Below are positions 17,201-32,200 of a stretch of 64,000 nt of DNA, piece by piece (the stretch's first letter is position 1; every line of letters starts with the position of its first letter). The translations under genes and the position numbers were made by a program. The DNA is from Acanthochromis polyacanthus. Lineage: Eukaryota; Chordata; Actinopteri; Pomacentridae. The notes beneath the pieces are model-generated. The model saw only the letters and a list, made by a program, of their open reading frames with translations. It was not told where the DNA came from and made no database searches. The stretch spans positions 37,745,571 to 37,809,570 of the forward strand of contig NC_067123.1 of the NCBI RefSeq assembly GCF_021347895.1, written 5' to 3'.

Positions 17201-20200
17201 AGAAATTATATTTTAGATACTTCCACTTTAGAACACACAGAAATGACGTGCAACTCTAAGATAAAACATTGCCAAAGCTCCAACAACAGCTCTGACCTTC
17301 AGCTTGTGCTCTTTGCGGTTGATGATGACTGCAGTGATCTGCTGGTCCATAAAGATGAGGATGGTGCAGAGCAGGGCAGGAAGCGCCGCCACCAGCAGCG
17401 TCCACCAAGGATTGTCTCCCAGAGGGTCCATGAGCCAGCCTCTGTTCTTTGAAGTCGGCTGCAGGGAAAAGGGTGGGCTAAATTTAGCATTTAAGGCACA
17501 GAACAATTGTTTGAGAATATTCCTCTTAGATTCATTTTCAACATTCGCGCACCGAGTCAGACGAACTGGAATATATGCCTACCTCAAAGCGATCAGGAAC
17601 ATTCAGTTTAGGAGAGGGGATCCCCATTAGATAGTCCACCAGCACCATGATCATGATGGTTATAAACACAGCAAAGTCACTGATAGTGGAACGCACCTAA
17701 ACAACATGCATGCACAAAAAAAAAAAAAAAATAAGTACATTTATCTCAGATAGGCATTTTGTCATGATTTCCTCAATTTATCCTCAAAACAAAACATAAA
17801 TAGAAGTCTCTTCACTATATTCTTTCTGTAGGCCACAGTGAAAATCGATTACACTTGTGTCTACAGAAAAAGTAGCAATCTAAACAATACCAACACTTGC
17901 CTCTACAAACTGATAACAGACTAGCTGTACTATGTGGGAGGAGTGAGATCAATTCTTTATGCATATGACACTGCTCCCGCATACTGACACAGTGTAAACA
18001 TTTACATAGTGTGAGAAGCTTTCGTCTAGATCTGCACACATTTGCATCCACGCAGTTGTCCGAAACACCCTAATCAGAAGAGATGTTTGAGATGTATAGA
18101 CATTATACATTTAAAATAGTACTGTAAACATTAGCTTATGTATTTAAAAGCCTCTCAGTGGGGCATAGCAGACAAAGTGCATGGAGAAATTCAGCCTAAC
18201 ATCTCACCTTAGTGGGGAAGTATCTTTCCGTCTTAAACTGCTTGAGGAATGAAGACAAACAGAAGGTGGTGAAGAAGAGGATAACGGACCAGAAGAGAAC
18301 ATCTGGGATATAGGGCCCATGGTGACCACAGGCAGGACCCACAAACTCCCCATGGAGCAATTTACACATCTAGGGGGAAAAAAGAAAAGTATAAAATTAT
18401 TACTGTAATGTGATTTTTAATTTGCTGTATTAGTAGTAGCTCATATATTCACAGTGGAGGCAGAGGCACACGCCTTTGTTCAGGTTTCTGACTAAATGTA
18501 AGTCAGTTATTGAATAAATGTGAACGTGTGTACAATGTCTGTTATTGGCAGATTGTTTGTGTTTTCTGTGTACATCCTACAAATGTGACCATGGCTGTAG
18601 TTACTGTCTTATACACTAGAGGTCACTGTGAGCTATTCTCACCGAAACATTCAGGCTGCTCCATGGGATGGAGTCTGGAGTGAATCCTGTCTGGTTCCAC
18701 TTCTGTATGAGCTTATCTGAGACGTTGGCTGGTGGTGAGCACTGACATCTGGGGGCAAGAGAACCAATAGTAAACAAAGTCTGTACATTGATCCTACAAA
18801 GAAAAACATTTGGGCTCATTTAGAGCAAACGTAAAACACAGGCTGCAGAAAAAGTACTAAAATCATGTGTTCAAATAATTATTTTTTAAGAGGGTAATTT
18901 TCATTTCATCTATAGAGAAGACGGGTACTGGGAACAGCTAGAGCAACCACAGTTACAGTTTCAGCAACAACAGCAGTGTGTTAAAATAGGAACTGTTTAT
19001 GTGCAGAATACACCACTTTACAAAACCCTTCAGTATTTAACAGAACACCATGGCCTAAGTAATGTCAAAGAAAAAGGAGGCATGCTAGCACTAACTGTGA
19101 CGGAGTACTGATCAGCTAAAAAAAATAAAATAAAAATCAAAAAGCTATTTTTTAACCTTGTGATTTAATAGATTTAAAGGTAGAAAAAAATATTTCTTCT
19201 AACATTTATCTGCAATCTCCCATACACCCTAATACAGAACAGCATACACTTTAATACAGATTGTAGGTTGAAGTAATACATATAATAGATTTGCAAGACT
19301 TTATATTTCAGGGAAAATTAAACCCATTGTGAGGAAAAAATATGACAAGAGGAAACCCATAAACTACTGTGGGTTCAGAAGGCTAATACCTGCTGTAACT
19401 ATAAAGTGGTAACCTCTAATATTAGTCAAACAAGTTCTACAGTGTACTTCTTCAGCTCCTCAAACAGGACAGCTTTACTTGTAAAATTAACTTAAACCTT
19501 AGCACTTACGAATACATGGTAAGGTTGTCCAGGCTGTTGTGCATGTTAACAGGGTAGTGTTCTCCCAGGTGGAAGAGCTTCTCCAGAGCCTCGTAGATGA
19601 AGATGATGCAGATGAGAGCCGCAAAGGCCTCCTCTGTGAAGCGAGTAATGTAGCAGACCAGCGAACTAGCATCTGTGGCCACGAGGACAAGACAAAAGAA
19701 GGCTGTCCAAAGACCAATGCTAGTCCGCAGTGACAGGTAGGACAGGCGGTAGTCACTGAAAAGAAAGACAAGGATGATATGGAGGACAACAGACAGATGT
19801 AAACATTAGGGCCTGTTGGACTATTCACGTAAAATGTTACAACAGACTTGTTGAACTCACTTGCAGAACTTAAAGAGAATCTTCTCAAACACCAAAACAG
19901 GCCCTGTGCTGCCAAGAATAGTGAGAGGCTGGCCTGCGCAGAGGGAGTACGACACTCCTGTGAGTGATGCCCCAAATAGAGACTCTATGGCACTCTGTAG
20001 AGACAGAGGAAAGGGCTGGAGTGAGGGAATCAGAAAGGGAGGACTAGGGAGGCGACACCACACAAAGGAGGATAGAGAGGGAAAAGCTGAAGGAGAAGAG
20101 ACAGAAGAGGAATAGACGCCCAAGAGTTTTGATTAAACAGACATTCAGGGCTGTGTCCGAGAGGCTAGATAAACTCTTCAAATGTTTCCACCCTGCTGAC

Positions 20201-23200
20201 TTGTCCGAAGGCATATCTCGTTGCAGACCTTGCCTGCTGAGTTTACTTAGACACATTACACACACCAGCACACAGACTGTGTCTGTGGCAACAGTTCCTG
20301 GCCTAGTAAGGACATCTGGGTAAAAGGGAGAAAGAAACAGAGAGAGTGAGCAATAAAAGAGACTATACTGAACATCTCACAGTGTGAGAATGTCTGAAAG
20401 AATGACAGCAGTCTTAGAATGTCAAATACGCGACACTGACAATAAATGATTAATAATATGTCGAGAAGAAGGAATTTTTGTGTGGTTAGTTTTTCATTTA
20501 AACTTATTTTACTTATTCAGTTTATCAATATATTATATTCATTCTTCTTTCACTGTGTTCAAACAGCATTAAGAAGTACTGATGGATTCTTTCTTCTAGA
20601 ATAGTTGTGTGTTGCTAGATGTGGAAGTATGGATGTGTTTGTGTGTGTGGGTGTGTGTATTCAGTCCCATCTGCCATCAGTCGCATTCTTTTGTGTTGTT
20701 ATTGTTCTGTTGAAGAGTGTAGCATTTTTTATAAACTGTTAGAGGCATGGATTTCTTTTTTGACGATACTGAATACCCTCCTCTTGAGGATGAAAACCAC
20801 AGCTTTTGGACATCGAGGTTGAGGGACACATTAAATGGTTACATTTTTGAGCTTTAGTTTGAGAAATCTGGTGAACTTGTTTTTGTTGTTGTTGCTTGCA
20901 GTCACCAATGTCATCACAAGATCCATTTTAAATTTCAGCATAAACATCACAAATAATAACTCATACAACAGCCACAGAGCGACCTATACCTCAAACTGAA
21001 CAGCATGGCTAACGGATAAAAAGTTCCATTCCCCCTGGGTCCACACAAAGCAAAAAAAAATACTGGCTTTTAAGTGCCAGGTTTTATGACTCACTATGTT
21101 GCCTTTTGTTGCCTCCCCAAGGAGACCTCCGAATGTGATGACAGGGGACATGCAGGCACAGTAGAGGAAAAGGATAGAAGCTAGACACTGCAGACTCAGT
21201 GAGTCCCTAATGTCACTCCAGTAGAAGGGTGCCTTCCGCTTGATATCCAGAATCAGGCCTCCAAAAATCCTGTAGAGTAGAGAAAAAGACTTAATGATTT
21301 GAATTTTTTCAGTGGGACCGCACGTTAGCATTACCAAGCAAAAAGGAAAAATGGGACTTGTATCTCTGGTCATACGTGGATATGTTGAGTGAGAGGAGTG
21401 GACACACCTAAATTACTGTTTCAAAATCTTCATTAATATGAAGCAGCTGGTCTCTCTGAGCCTCATCAAAAAGGTGTAGAAGCAATAGGTGATTATGACC
21501 AGTTACTCAATGGCTGAAATGATTTATTACATCTCTTATTCCCCTGATAACAATTAATGCAAAGTAGCTCTGCTGGTCTTTTTAACACCATCAACCTGTG
21601 AGTTACCATTCTCACAACGTGTTAATTTGATGAGACGTTCTTTGTATAGCTCATCTTACTGTCCGAGTACAAATTGTTTCAACAGGGGCAGAGTTTGTCT
21701 TTATTCACATACTGAACAAAACCACTTTTTCTCTGTTTCTGCCTCTTTTTACTTTGCTTTTCTGAGATTCTATTTTTGAAATCCATTTCTCACCCTGTAT
21801 ATTTTCTTCTCTTTCCTCTGACACCTGTCCAATACCTCTCCTGTGAGGTATTCTTTCATTGTCATTTTCCCTACACCTCTGGAATTACTCTGTCTATTGG
21901 TTGCCTCCACAATCCCCACTGTTTCTTTTATAGAACCCGTGTTTTTGATAGCTTTCTTTACATTACTTCCCTGAACTCCTTTACACTCATCTGTCCCCCA
22001 GTAGCTCCCTCATAGCACAAGCCATTTATAGTAGCGGTGAAAAGGAGAGTGAACCTGTAAATAATACAGTACCTCCCAACAGATGTGTACGTGTGCACAG
22101 TGTGTGTGTGTGCGTGTGTGCGCGCGCCTGAGGTTCAAATAAACACATTCTCCACGCTGTGTGGTCAAGACTCTAGAGACTCAGCATCAGTTATCCATAA
22201 ATGTCAGCATTTGAGGTGCAGCAGCTGAGTACAGCAGAATTGCATCTGCTCGAACAGATATTAGTGCTAAGCTAATTTTATTTCACATCTCATAAATGTA
22301 AAAATTCTAGTCTCCTTTACCAGTGTGAGGAACCTCACAGAATAGAAACAAAAGCCTTTACTGAACAATTGTTCACAGACCACAAGTTATTGCTACAGGG
22401 AAAACTATTTTGGATAATGTCTTGTAAATTGCCTCATCTTCCTTTCAGAGCATGTGCATCGAACACTGATAAAATAAAGATTACTCTGTGAGCTTTCTCT
22501 AGCAACTAATACAAAAAACATTCCTACTTGTGACTTAAACATATGTACTCACCTTCCGGTCCTCTGCAGCTCAGGTCCTGCATGATGGTCCTCGTCTTTT
22601 TCCAGCTCTCCGGCTGGAGACGCCGTGCCATTGGGCTGGGGTGGTCGCTTCCTCTTCATCTGCAGGTCAAAAGACATTAAATACAATACAGTTCTACGGA
22701 TTTTAATGCTTTGCTGTCATGACGCCCTTAATCCACAAGGGGGCACTCTCACTGTGATTATAATGATATGAAGCAGATATACTGAAACAAACAGAAGAAA
22801 TTCTATGACATAAAAGCTTTTAGATTCTCATTTATGAGATTAGACTTGTGTGCGGTATGTGAGGTCTAATAAGGGTGCACTTTTTATTCTATGCTATTGT
22901 AATGGTTACGGTAAAGATGTGGCAAATTTCTACAACTTCATTGCACAGTGACGTGTCAGCAAAACACACGAAGTTGGAACAGAACACATCCTTGACTACA
23001 TCGTTCGCTCAGTGCACACGACACAAACTCTGACAAAGGGACTTACTGACCTGTGATGGGACATTCTTGGGGGGTTCAATCCGAATGGTAGGGTCCCATT
23101 CTCCAGGAGGCAGGACAGTCACCTGATCGAGGAACTCATCGATCCCAGAGAGCAGATCAGTTCGGTCTTTGGCCTTGTATGCCACATCATGGAAAATCTA

Positions 23201-26200
23201 CACAGTAAATATGATTAGGAGTCATGTGTCTAAATCATTCATAGCAATGTTCAATTAACTTAGTGCTGAGAATCTGAGAATTACTAGTCCACCATTGATT
23301 TTTAATTAAAAAAATATGAACTAAATAGTCTTTTTGAATGGTTTTAAAATTACCCATACAAACTATTAAAACATCAATAATTTTCTTACCTCATCTGTCA
23401 TTAGTGTTGCCATAGATCTGCCAATTTCATGGTACTGTGGTCCTTTACCATGAGGCCCCAACAGCAGGAAAAGAAACCTTTAAAGGCAACACACATTCAT
23501 TAATATAAATACTAAAGACAGCACATGTACTTAAAAATAGACTTTGAAATTTTGCACTAACTTTTTTAAGTTAGCATTTATCATGGCCAAAGCAAACTCT
23601 TACAAATTTTAATACCTGCATTGTTCACACACACTAGCTAGCTTCATCATATGTGTGTAGTAGGAACAAGATTCATGGGTTAGAAGGAACGAGCAGCCTA
23701 AAGCCAAAGTTGTCACTGTCACAAAGATGAATCTTTTAAACTTAAGCTTACTTGGTTCAGAGGAGGTTTCGATCGAGGTTTCAGATTTTATATACCTGCA
23801 TGAGGCATCTCCTCATAACCAGTTAGTTTCCTGCTGATACTTGAGCGGTTTAGATTTGCAGCTGAGAAAATATGTTTTATCTGCAGACTTGTTGAACTCT
23901 ATGTTAGCAATGTCCTGAAACAAAGCTGTGCAGGTAAAGTATCACATACTGTAAGTGTTGCAGTGTCATGGGAACCTACATGTTTTCAATTGATGACACA
24001 TAAAACTCCTAAATGTTTTTTTGTTTTTTTTTTGCTTGGTCCTGATTTTCTACCAAATTTGTTTTACACTGCAAGTATTGTGGCTAAACAAAAACTGATT
24101 TAAAAGGCAAAATTTTGATGTAAAATAGATTTATGAGTATAAAACACTTCTTACCTTTTTCCAAGCCACTATTGTAATGAGCATGACAGCTTCACAGAAC
24201 TACCAGAATGGCTGTAGATGCTAACGTCTTGTCATTGTACAAATTACAGACATAAGATACTGGGCTGTGAACAAACAACCTCAGTCTGAACTACTGAAAA
24301 TCCCCATCTCATTTTAGTGTTGTGCCATAAAGGCTTTAACAAATTAAATCCGTCTGCTTGTCAGACTGTAATAACCTGCCAGCATGGGAGATTTTCATTG
24401 AAATATCTAAACTTAGGAATTAAAGTCTTTATAATCATATCATGTGATTCTTAATTATCATACCTTGTGGGCACAGGGACCTCAGTAAGGCCTGTGATAA
24501 GGACTGCAGGCGATAGTCGCACAAACGCAATTATGGGCTTCTCCAGGAAGTCCACTTCTCCCACCAGCACATTGGAAGCCTCAGCACCCGGAGGAATCTT
24601 TTTCATGAAATTCATGTCCACCTGAAATAAAGGAAAGTGTGGAATCACATATACAGATGAAAACTCAAAGTGTAGGCACAGAAGAAGTAATTGTGATAGA
24701 GAATGAGAAAGTATTCCACTGGAAATACAATGAAAAAAGATGAATGCATGTAAATGTAAAGGATGGCAGCAGGTCGATAGGATGCTACGATAGCAGATGA
24801 AAGATAAATAAAGTTAGTAGTAGCATTAAAAACAACATAGTACTGAGCAAAGACTGTCCATTGTTGTGATTTATTACTTTTCAGGTTCTCCAAGTAAGTA
24901 CTGTTTCTGTGCGATGCTAAATAGAGATCTGAGCATGGCAACAATTTCTTCATCACTGTGGAGAAAAGACTGTGCCTTCATCTGTCTTTTGTATCCTATG
25001 ACTCATATAAACACTGCACCTTTTTTTTGGCAGTCATAATGGACTGTTTTGTGATGATAACTACTTATGGCAGCATGCCATTTTATTTAATGGATGACAG
25101 AACTACAAAATGGTAGGATGATTGGAAGCCATGCGACGGAGGCGTACTTTCCAAAGTAAACAGTTAAATAACTAAGACTCCTTCTTTGATAACCAGTTCT
25201 TAGTCCATTACAGGTGGAGCAATGACTTAAGAAACAAAAGGCTAATGGGTATGTGAGGCTGGATCTCGTAGATACTGCTTTCAACACAGGCCAATGAAAT
25301 GTCTGTGAAAGTCCCAAAACTGAAGAAAAACAGACTGATGGACTCACTCATGGCCCATTTCACCGTGATGCACAGTTTCTATGCTCAGCACTGTGGTTAG
25401 GTTACCTTGCTGAAGTCGACACTGCTGCTTTCTCTACTGACCCCTACTTTAGATGGCCTCCTCTCCGCTGCCTTGTTGCCATACAGATCGTTCGGGAGAG
25501 AGTGTGGAGACACCAGTGGTCCTGGTTGGGACAAGAGGGAAATAAACAAAGCGGTGATGGACAACGTGTAAGTATTTGGTTGACAAAGTCCAGAGGAAAA
25601 CAGCTGTTTGATTCACCACAAAATACAATTTAAAATGTATGCATAACTAAATGCCATTTGTCTTTCATAATCTCTCTACTCAAAGGTTAATTTTGACGTA
25701 ACAGAAAAAAAAGTTCAAGGAATTTTTATCTGTATATTTTACAGCATGAGCTTAACAAACGGGAAGCAATTTCACAGACATTTACTCTGTTGGCAGCCCT
25801 GATAGAAAATCCTGAAATCACACTGCTGAACACAGATTTGTGATGCTATATTACACGGTAAATAAGTACTTTAGAGTGACATTTCTGTTCTGTGTAACTA
25901 AACTGATCACAAAACTGAATCGCTGCATCAAAGTTATGCAGCCAAGTATCCTGTTTATTTAAGTGGCTAGGGAAAGTTTTTGTGCTCCCGTTTTCAGTTT
26001 ATTTCTCCATTATTTGTGTTAGTATCAGTCCAACATGTTCTTCCAAATGACAAACTTTATCAGACATTCTTTACATTTGAAAAGAACACAAATCTCTCTG
26101 TTTTTATTGTCCCAGTTGCAGGCGTTAGGAGACATTTTTTCTGGAAAGATCAATGGCATAAAATAAAATTTAATAGTCAGGCAGTTAAGAAGTAGTAGTT

Positions 26201-29200
26201 GGATGTGCTGTTTTTCTTCACATTTTCGACTGAAGGTGAAATAATTTCCTCCACCAAAATCATTACTTGTTAGAGGTGATGATTTGACCATGATGGCTCT
26301 CAACAGGGAAGGGGATATATTTCACACTGTACTGTTCCTGATTGCGCCCCGTCTGTTCAGCTCATCGCTCTGGCACTGGAGTCAATCCTGCATAGCTCAA
26401 ATTCATGTCAGCTTTGAGCTAAAGGTGAGTGGATTTGTTTAATATTCCTGACAGTTCACCATCCCCAGACTTTGGCACCTTCAAGAGTTGAAACTTCTGC
26501 ATTCTGTGCATAATTGGCTGCACACTCGGCACAACATTGCTTATGTGGTTTGAGCCATACCAGATACAGGAAACGCTAGCACTTGTGGTGACATGAGGGA
26601 GAGAGATGAAATGAAGGAGTAATGTGTCTGAATCAAAGGATAGCATAGGCATGCTATCCTCTGAAATTCTGAGATAACTCTTCTTTTACCAGGTTTTCCT
26701 TCTTTTAGAATTTTCTACATCTACAGAAACACATTTAGGTGAAATAATAAAGCAACCATTAAAACAAAACGTGCCATTTCTGCCAGCATGTGTTTTGGCA
26801 GGTGATCTATACCCTTGAACTGTACCCTGGAGTAATCCTCGTGGACGCTGGGTAGCTGTGACTGTTCAACAGAAGCATGATTGCTCACATACCTGACAAA
26901 GCCTCTAGGAATATGAGAGGGATTAGCTTACGTTGTGTCCGCCAACACACTTCATTCAGGAGGGCTAAGCCCTGGAATGCTCCCCCATAGCAGCCTTTTA
27001 AACTGTGGCGTCACAGCACTACCTCATTCTTATGCAAAAGCGTAATATAAATAACTAACTCTTATATGGGACTGGCAGCATTGGCGGCACTGACTTTTGC
27101 AACAGCAGCTAAAAAGAAGACAGCATCAAATATAGTGCACATTCATAGCAGCCATATAGAAGTATATATTGAGGCAGTCCATTCTCCTTTCTGTAATTTA
27201 CATCACAAAGGGAGACAGAAATTCAAAGCAGTCATACATATGCAAGGGGTATGTAGTGACACTAGGCTGAGATACATCTAGATGCAACCGTTTTAAAATC
27301 CTCTGTTTTATAAAATTGACCACTGCTAGTTCTGGTGAGGCTAAATAAGAGCGAGACAAATGCTTGAGACTTAAAGAAGCACTTCAGCAGGGCCTACAGT
27401 AGACGTCATGCATCGTGTGCACCAATGATTCCCTCACTGCCTTGTATAGAGGCACATGACTTTATACTCAATGGAAGCGTGGCATGTATATTTATAAATA
27501 GCCTGCAGTCAACGCAACACCACTGCTAAACGTCTACATCACTGCATCCTCGACTATAAGTATTTCTGACCTTTAAGCCTGACAGTTTATGGTATCGAGA
27601 CATATTACTTCAAATGACACATTAAGAGCACTTTACTGTTCAATACATGAATATATGATTAACTATTTAAAGTCAACAGTATGTAACAATGCAGTTTTTA
27701 CAGACTATAATGAACACCAAAGCACATTAGTAACTGCTATGATTCGAGCTTTAAAAGCTTTGAAACTCTTCTCTGAGTAAACCACACACTGATGCCAAGA
27801 TGCTTGCTTCTTAATGCCGTGTATTTTCCTAGAAGGGGGTACAATTACAGAAGCTCGTCAGCTATAATAAGACCTCCCCCAACCTTTCAGATTCAGCTCC
27901 CACCAAGTGAACGCTGATTCTAATGACCCATACTTTCAAATGGAGTCATTCCCAGAGTGAAACAGACACAGACATTTGTACGCACACGCACACAGAGTCT
28001 AATAATAAACTCACATGGCTGGGTTTGGGTAGAACAAAAAGTCACTGTAGGTGCTGGTGTGACAGTACATTCAGCACCCAGCACGCAAACGTCGGTCTCA
28101 GGATTATTTTTGGCTATGCTGTTGGGACACATTGCTCTTACTACGCTCTTAATCGGGTAAAAGAATGTTTATTCTTAGGAATTCATGAGGAGGAAGAAAA
28201 TGGATGCCAAATGACGCAACGTGTAAGTTAAAAAAAAAAAGCAGCTGCATGACATTTCTACTGATGCAAATTCAAAAATGGAGCAATCATCTAGGGGTAA
28301 AACATGATAGCTAAAAGGATGGAGCATGTATTATATCAGTGTCTTCATCATACACCATAAGGACCTAACAAGTAGGGATGTCCCCAGATATGTTGTAGGC
28401 AAGATCCAAGGACAGTTATGAAGATGTGCTCTTAATGTGGAACCTATCAACAAGGCACCAATGCACTCTGATTTAATGCCACAAAAAATATAAAATAAAC
28501 AGCCAGCAGGCCCTGTTACTACTCACACTAAAAGAAAGTGTGCACAAGAAAAACTAAGCAACATTTTCAAAGTCCTCCTTCAGAAATTTTACAAGCCATT
28601 TTAAAAACTGTAATAGGACATCAGTGATGAAGTTTTACTTTTTATACTAGGCTGATATACTGATTTTAGTGTAGGTCTCTGTAAGGTTAAGTTCACGCAG
28701 TGCAACTGTATGTTGCAATAAATACAGAACATTAACAGAGTATTAGCAGATACCAAGGACAAGGTGAAGGACTGATCAGAGAAAAACAATTCATATAAAC
28801 TTGATCAGGACATCCCTTCTCACACATTTTACATAAAATACCGTGAAAATTTAAAAAATAAAACATCAGAAGACATGTGATATAGTTTGAGAGAAAGACA
28901 GAGCAAAACATTTTGGGGAGAAACCATGCAGCCACATTGAAGGAGGAGAGAAAGGGGATGTGACGAAGCAAGGCACAGGTGCTAAACGTGTGAGAAAATG
29001 TGTGGAGACATGTTTGAATAGCTTAAAGTATAGAAAGTTTAGAGGGCAGGACGAGAATGAGAGAATAGAAAAGCATGGGTCAGTGGAATGAACAGAAACA
29101 GAAAAGGGAAAGAAGCAAGACTAATGAGATGGAGAATTGAAGAGTGTCAAAAATTTTGTGGATAAGCACAGTGTCACAGCCAGCGAGCCTTGCTGTGGGT

Positions 29201-32200
29201 TACTAATGAGATGGCCATAAGGCTGGAAGGTAACAGGGAGCAGAGCTTTCATGCTAGTGCTAGTGTTCTCTGTTCAAGCTGTGACTCACACTTGCAGGCT
29301 ACACAGATATTTGCCTTCTAAGGGCAGCAGCTCAAGGTTGCGGGATGCCAAGGATTCTCTCCGGCTGAGCTGTGGTGATATTGCCTCTTCTTCTGCAGAG
29401 TTGGGTGGGTCGTCATCCTCGGGAGGAGAAACCACTACCTCAGGGATGCCTTGAGGGCCGTGGCCTGTGCCATGGGTTTGTGTCGAGCTCTGAGAGGAAC
29501 GGCGAAAAGACGAAGGGGTACTTTGAGGGGTGGTGTGGGGAGAGTGGCATGGGGATAGCCCAGTGTTGGAGGAAGAAGAGGGCAGTAGGTGGTTGAGCAG
29601 GACGGAGACTCTGGACTCTCGTCTCTGGGACAGGTTGGAGACAGAGGAGGCTGCCCCTGGCTTGTGGAGAGAGAGACGTGAAGAGGAGAGACCCTCTCCT
29701 AACAGAGGAAACAATGGCAAAAAAAGGAGAGGAAAAGGAGATAGCAGGAGGGGAAGGAGGAAAAGGAATAAGGAATGGAGCAGAAAGGAAAAACATATGA
29801 AGTAGAAGTACATCAAAGATGGTATTAGAAGGAGACGGGGAGAAAGGGTGGGCAGCAAGAGCGTGGCAGAAGTGTAGTTAGAGAGATTCGTGCTTGCATA
29901 AATGTGAGCAAAAAGCATGGCTGTGTGCAGAAGACACTAGGAATGACTCAGTGAGGCATGTAGGAGAGTCTGCAAGGGCCAAACAATGTGCTGCATTCAA
30001 CTCCAAACAAACCAGTCACACACCATGACTGAACAGAGGCAAAACTCTTAAGTTCAGAGAGTCGTGCAGGCAAGAGAGGATGAGTTAGCACGATGTCAGT
30101 GCACTGTAAGCAAACATGTGCTCGACCACAAACAGATCAGTCATAACTCCTACACAATACATCTTCATTTGAATATACATCTTTCACACAGCAGCTATTA
30201 CCACCAATAACCTTTAATGCGACACACCAACATTTTCACCTTTCACCTTTTGCGTTTCAGCCTTAATGATATGGAAATGCAAGCCCAACAAGAACCACAG
30301 GCACAGAAGTGGAGAATGCAATATTTCATTCATTATTAAAACCTCAGGCTGTACACCCAAGATCTTAAAATGCACACCATACATTAACACCACTGTGGCC
30401 GTGCCCAGTCAAAAACACACAATGTTGACTCCACTTGCAGGTAAAGCATTATTTCCTGAAAGTCACTCTGAGGAGTGATAACAATCATTAATTCAAACCC
30501 CAAAGCCAGGCCAGCCATACAGGTTAGCACATATACTGGCACCCAAATTTCTCTTTCACTACTGGGACCAACTGCTTCAACAAAAATTATTCTCTAAATT
30601 TTACTCACTTTTACCATCCACCTTCTACGCTGGCATTGAGGGATTTGAACAGTGGATTTTAAGAACAGTTCCCCAGTGGTGGAAAATATGGACGAAAAAG
30701 AAATATGAGTGCATTGGAGGATCTCACCGTTTCTTTCAAGCAAGAGTGGGTCAGAATGTTTCTTGCCTATGTCAGCAATGGAGCGCACCAGCGGGATGCG
30801 ATTGCTGAGCTTTCTTTCATTCTGATGATGGTGTTTCTTCAACATTGCTTCCCGCACCTTGTTACGCAAATCCTCCTTCAGCTGACCTGATGCCACCATG
30901 CTGTCTATCACCATGTCTGAGTTAAACACAGGCAGGACCAGGGATGGACCACAAAAAAATGAAATTATAAATAGGCCAATGAAAATTAATACATAATTAA
31001 TTAATACATAAAGCATTAATACAGTCATAAATATCTATCTGCTATATTTACCTCATATTTTTGTAACAAGGTTACATAAAGATACAATATCCTGCATTTA
31101 GAAAAAAAAAGATTTCAGAGAGTATCAAAAATTTACCTGCAATTTCTTCGATACTATTGGCCCTCATATCCAGCATGACTGTGCCATTAAGTATGCAGCT
31201 CCGCAGTTCAAATAAGCTGTGCAATGACAACGTGGCCACATATGGCTTACTCCACCTCTCCCCACCATCTTCCACATCCTCTTCAAACTTCAGCCACCTG
31301 TAGATGTTCACCAACAGCACGAGCAGACAGAAAAGTTTTACTTGAGTCCAGAAATTATAAGTAACAAAAAAAGAGCTGCAGTTCAAGAAAACACTGTTCT
31401 GACTCACAAACCCCAGCTAGATTTTTCATTAGCCAAATTCAAATCTCGTTTTTCAGAGCACATACTGCAATGCAACCTGGATGACTTGTAATCCATATCT
31501 GTATTTCAGTATTTAGTATTTCATCAGGGAGGCATTGATTCAGATTCAGTTTATTTAAAAAAGGACAGCGAGCAGTTACATTAAAAAGATGGCTGCACCA
31601 GATTTAGCATCATGCTAATTTCCATCTGTAGTCCTTGAAACCTTGATCACAATTGCAAGGTCAAACTTCAACATTCTTTGCAAAATGACCTTGTGAAAGT
31701 ATTGTGAAATGTGGCTGGGTATGAGCCTAATCTTTATCTCTTCAGATCTCTAAGAAAGACTGACTTGTGAAAAAAAGGACTGCTGCAGATTCTGGTGGCT
31801 ACATGAAACACACCTACAGAACCAATGTTGAGCGATTTTGACAATTCTTCCCCAACAGCTCTTAAACGAAGTACTTTAAAATAAATTATGAAATTTTGAA
31901 AAATTGCACATTGTAATTCACTTTTGATCTATTCCTAGTATTCGCAAAGTTCACAGCAATTTGCACATGCACTGAAACAGCAGCCATTACAGCTAATAGC
32001 TATGACTAATAGTCAGGAGAGCCAAGACTTCCACTTAACTGCTATTATGCTATAAAACTATCATACAGAGGTATTCTGCTAAAATACTGAAAACTAATAT
32101 CTGTTCAAAGAGCCAACAGATCTATTCTATGGAGCTCTGCCTTTAACTTAATGTGGCTGCCATCATGCTGTTCACCCCTTGAGCTGCTTTCTGACCTGGC

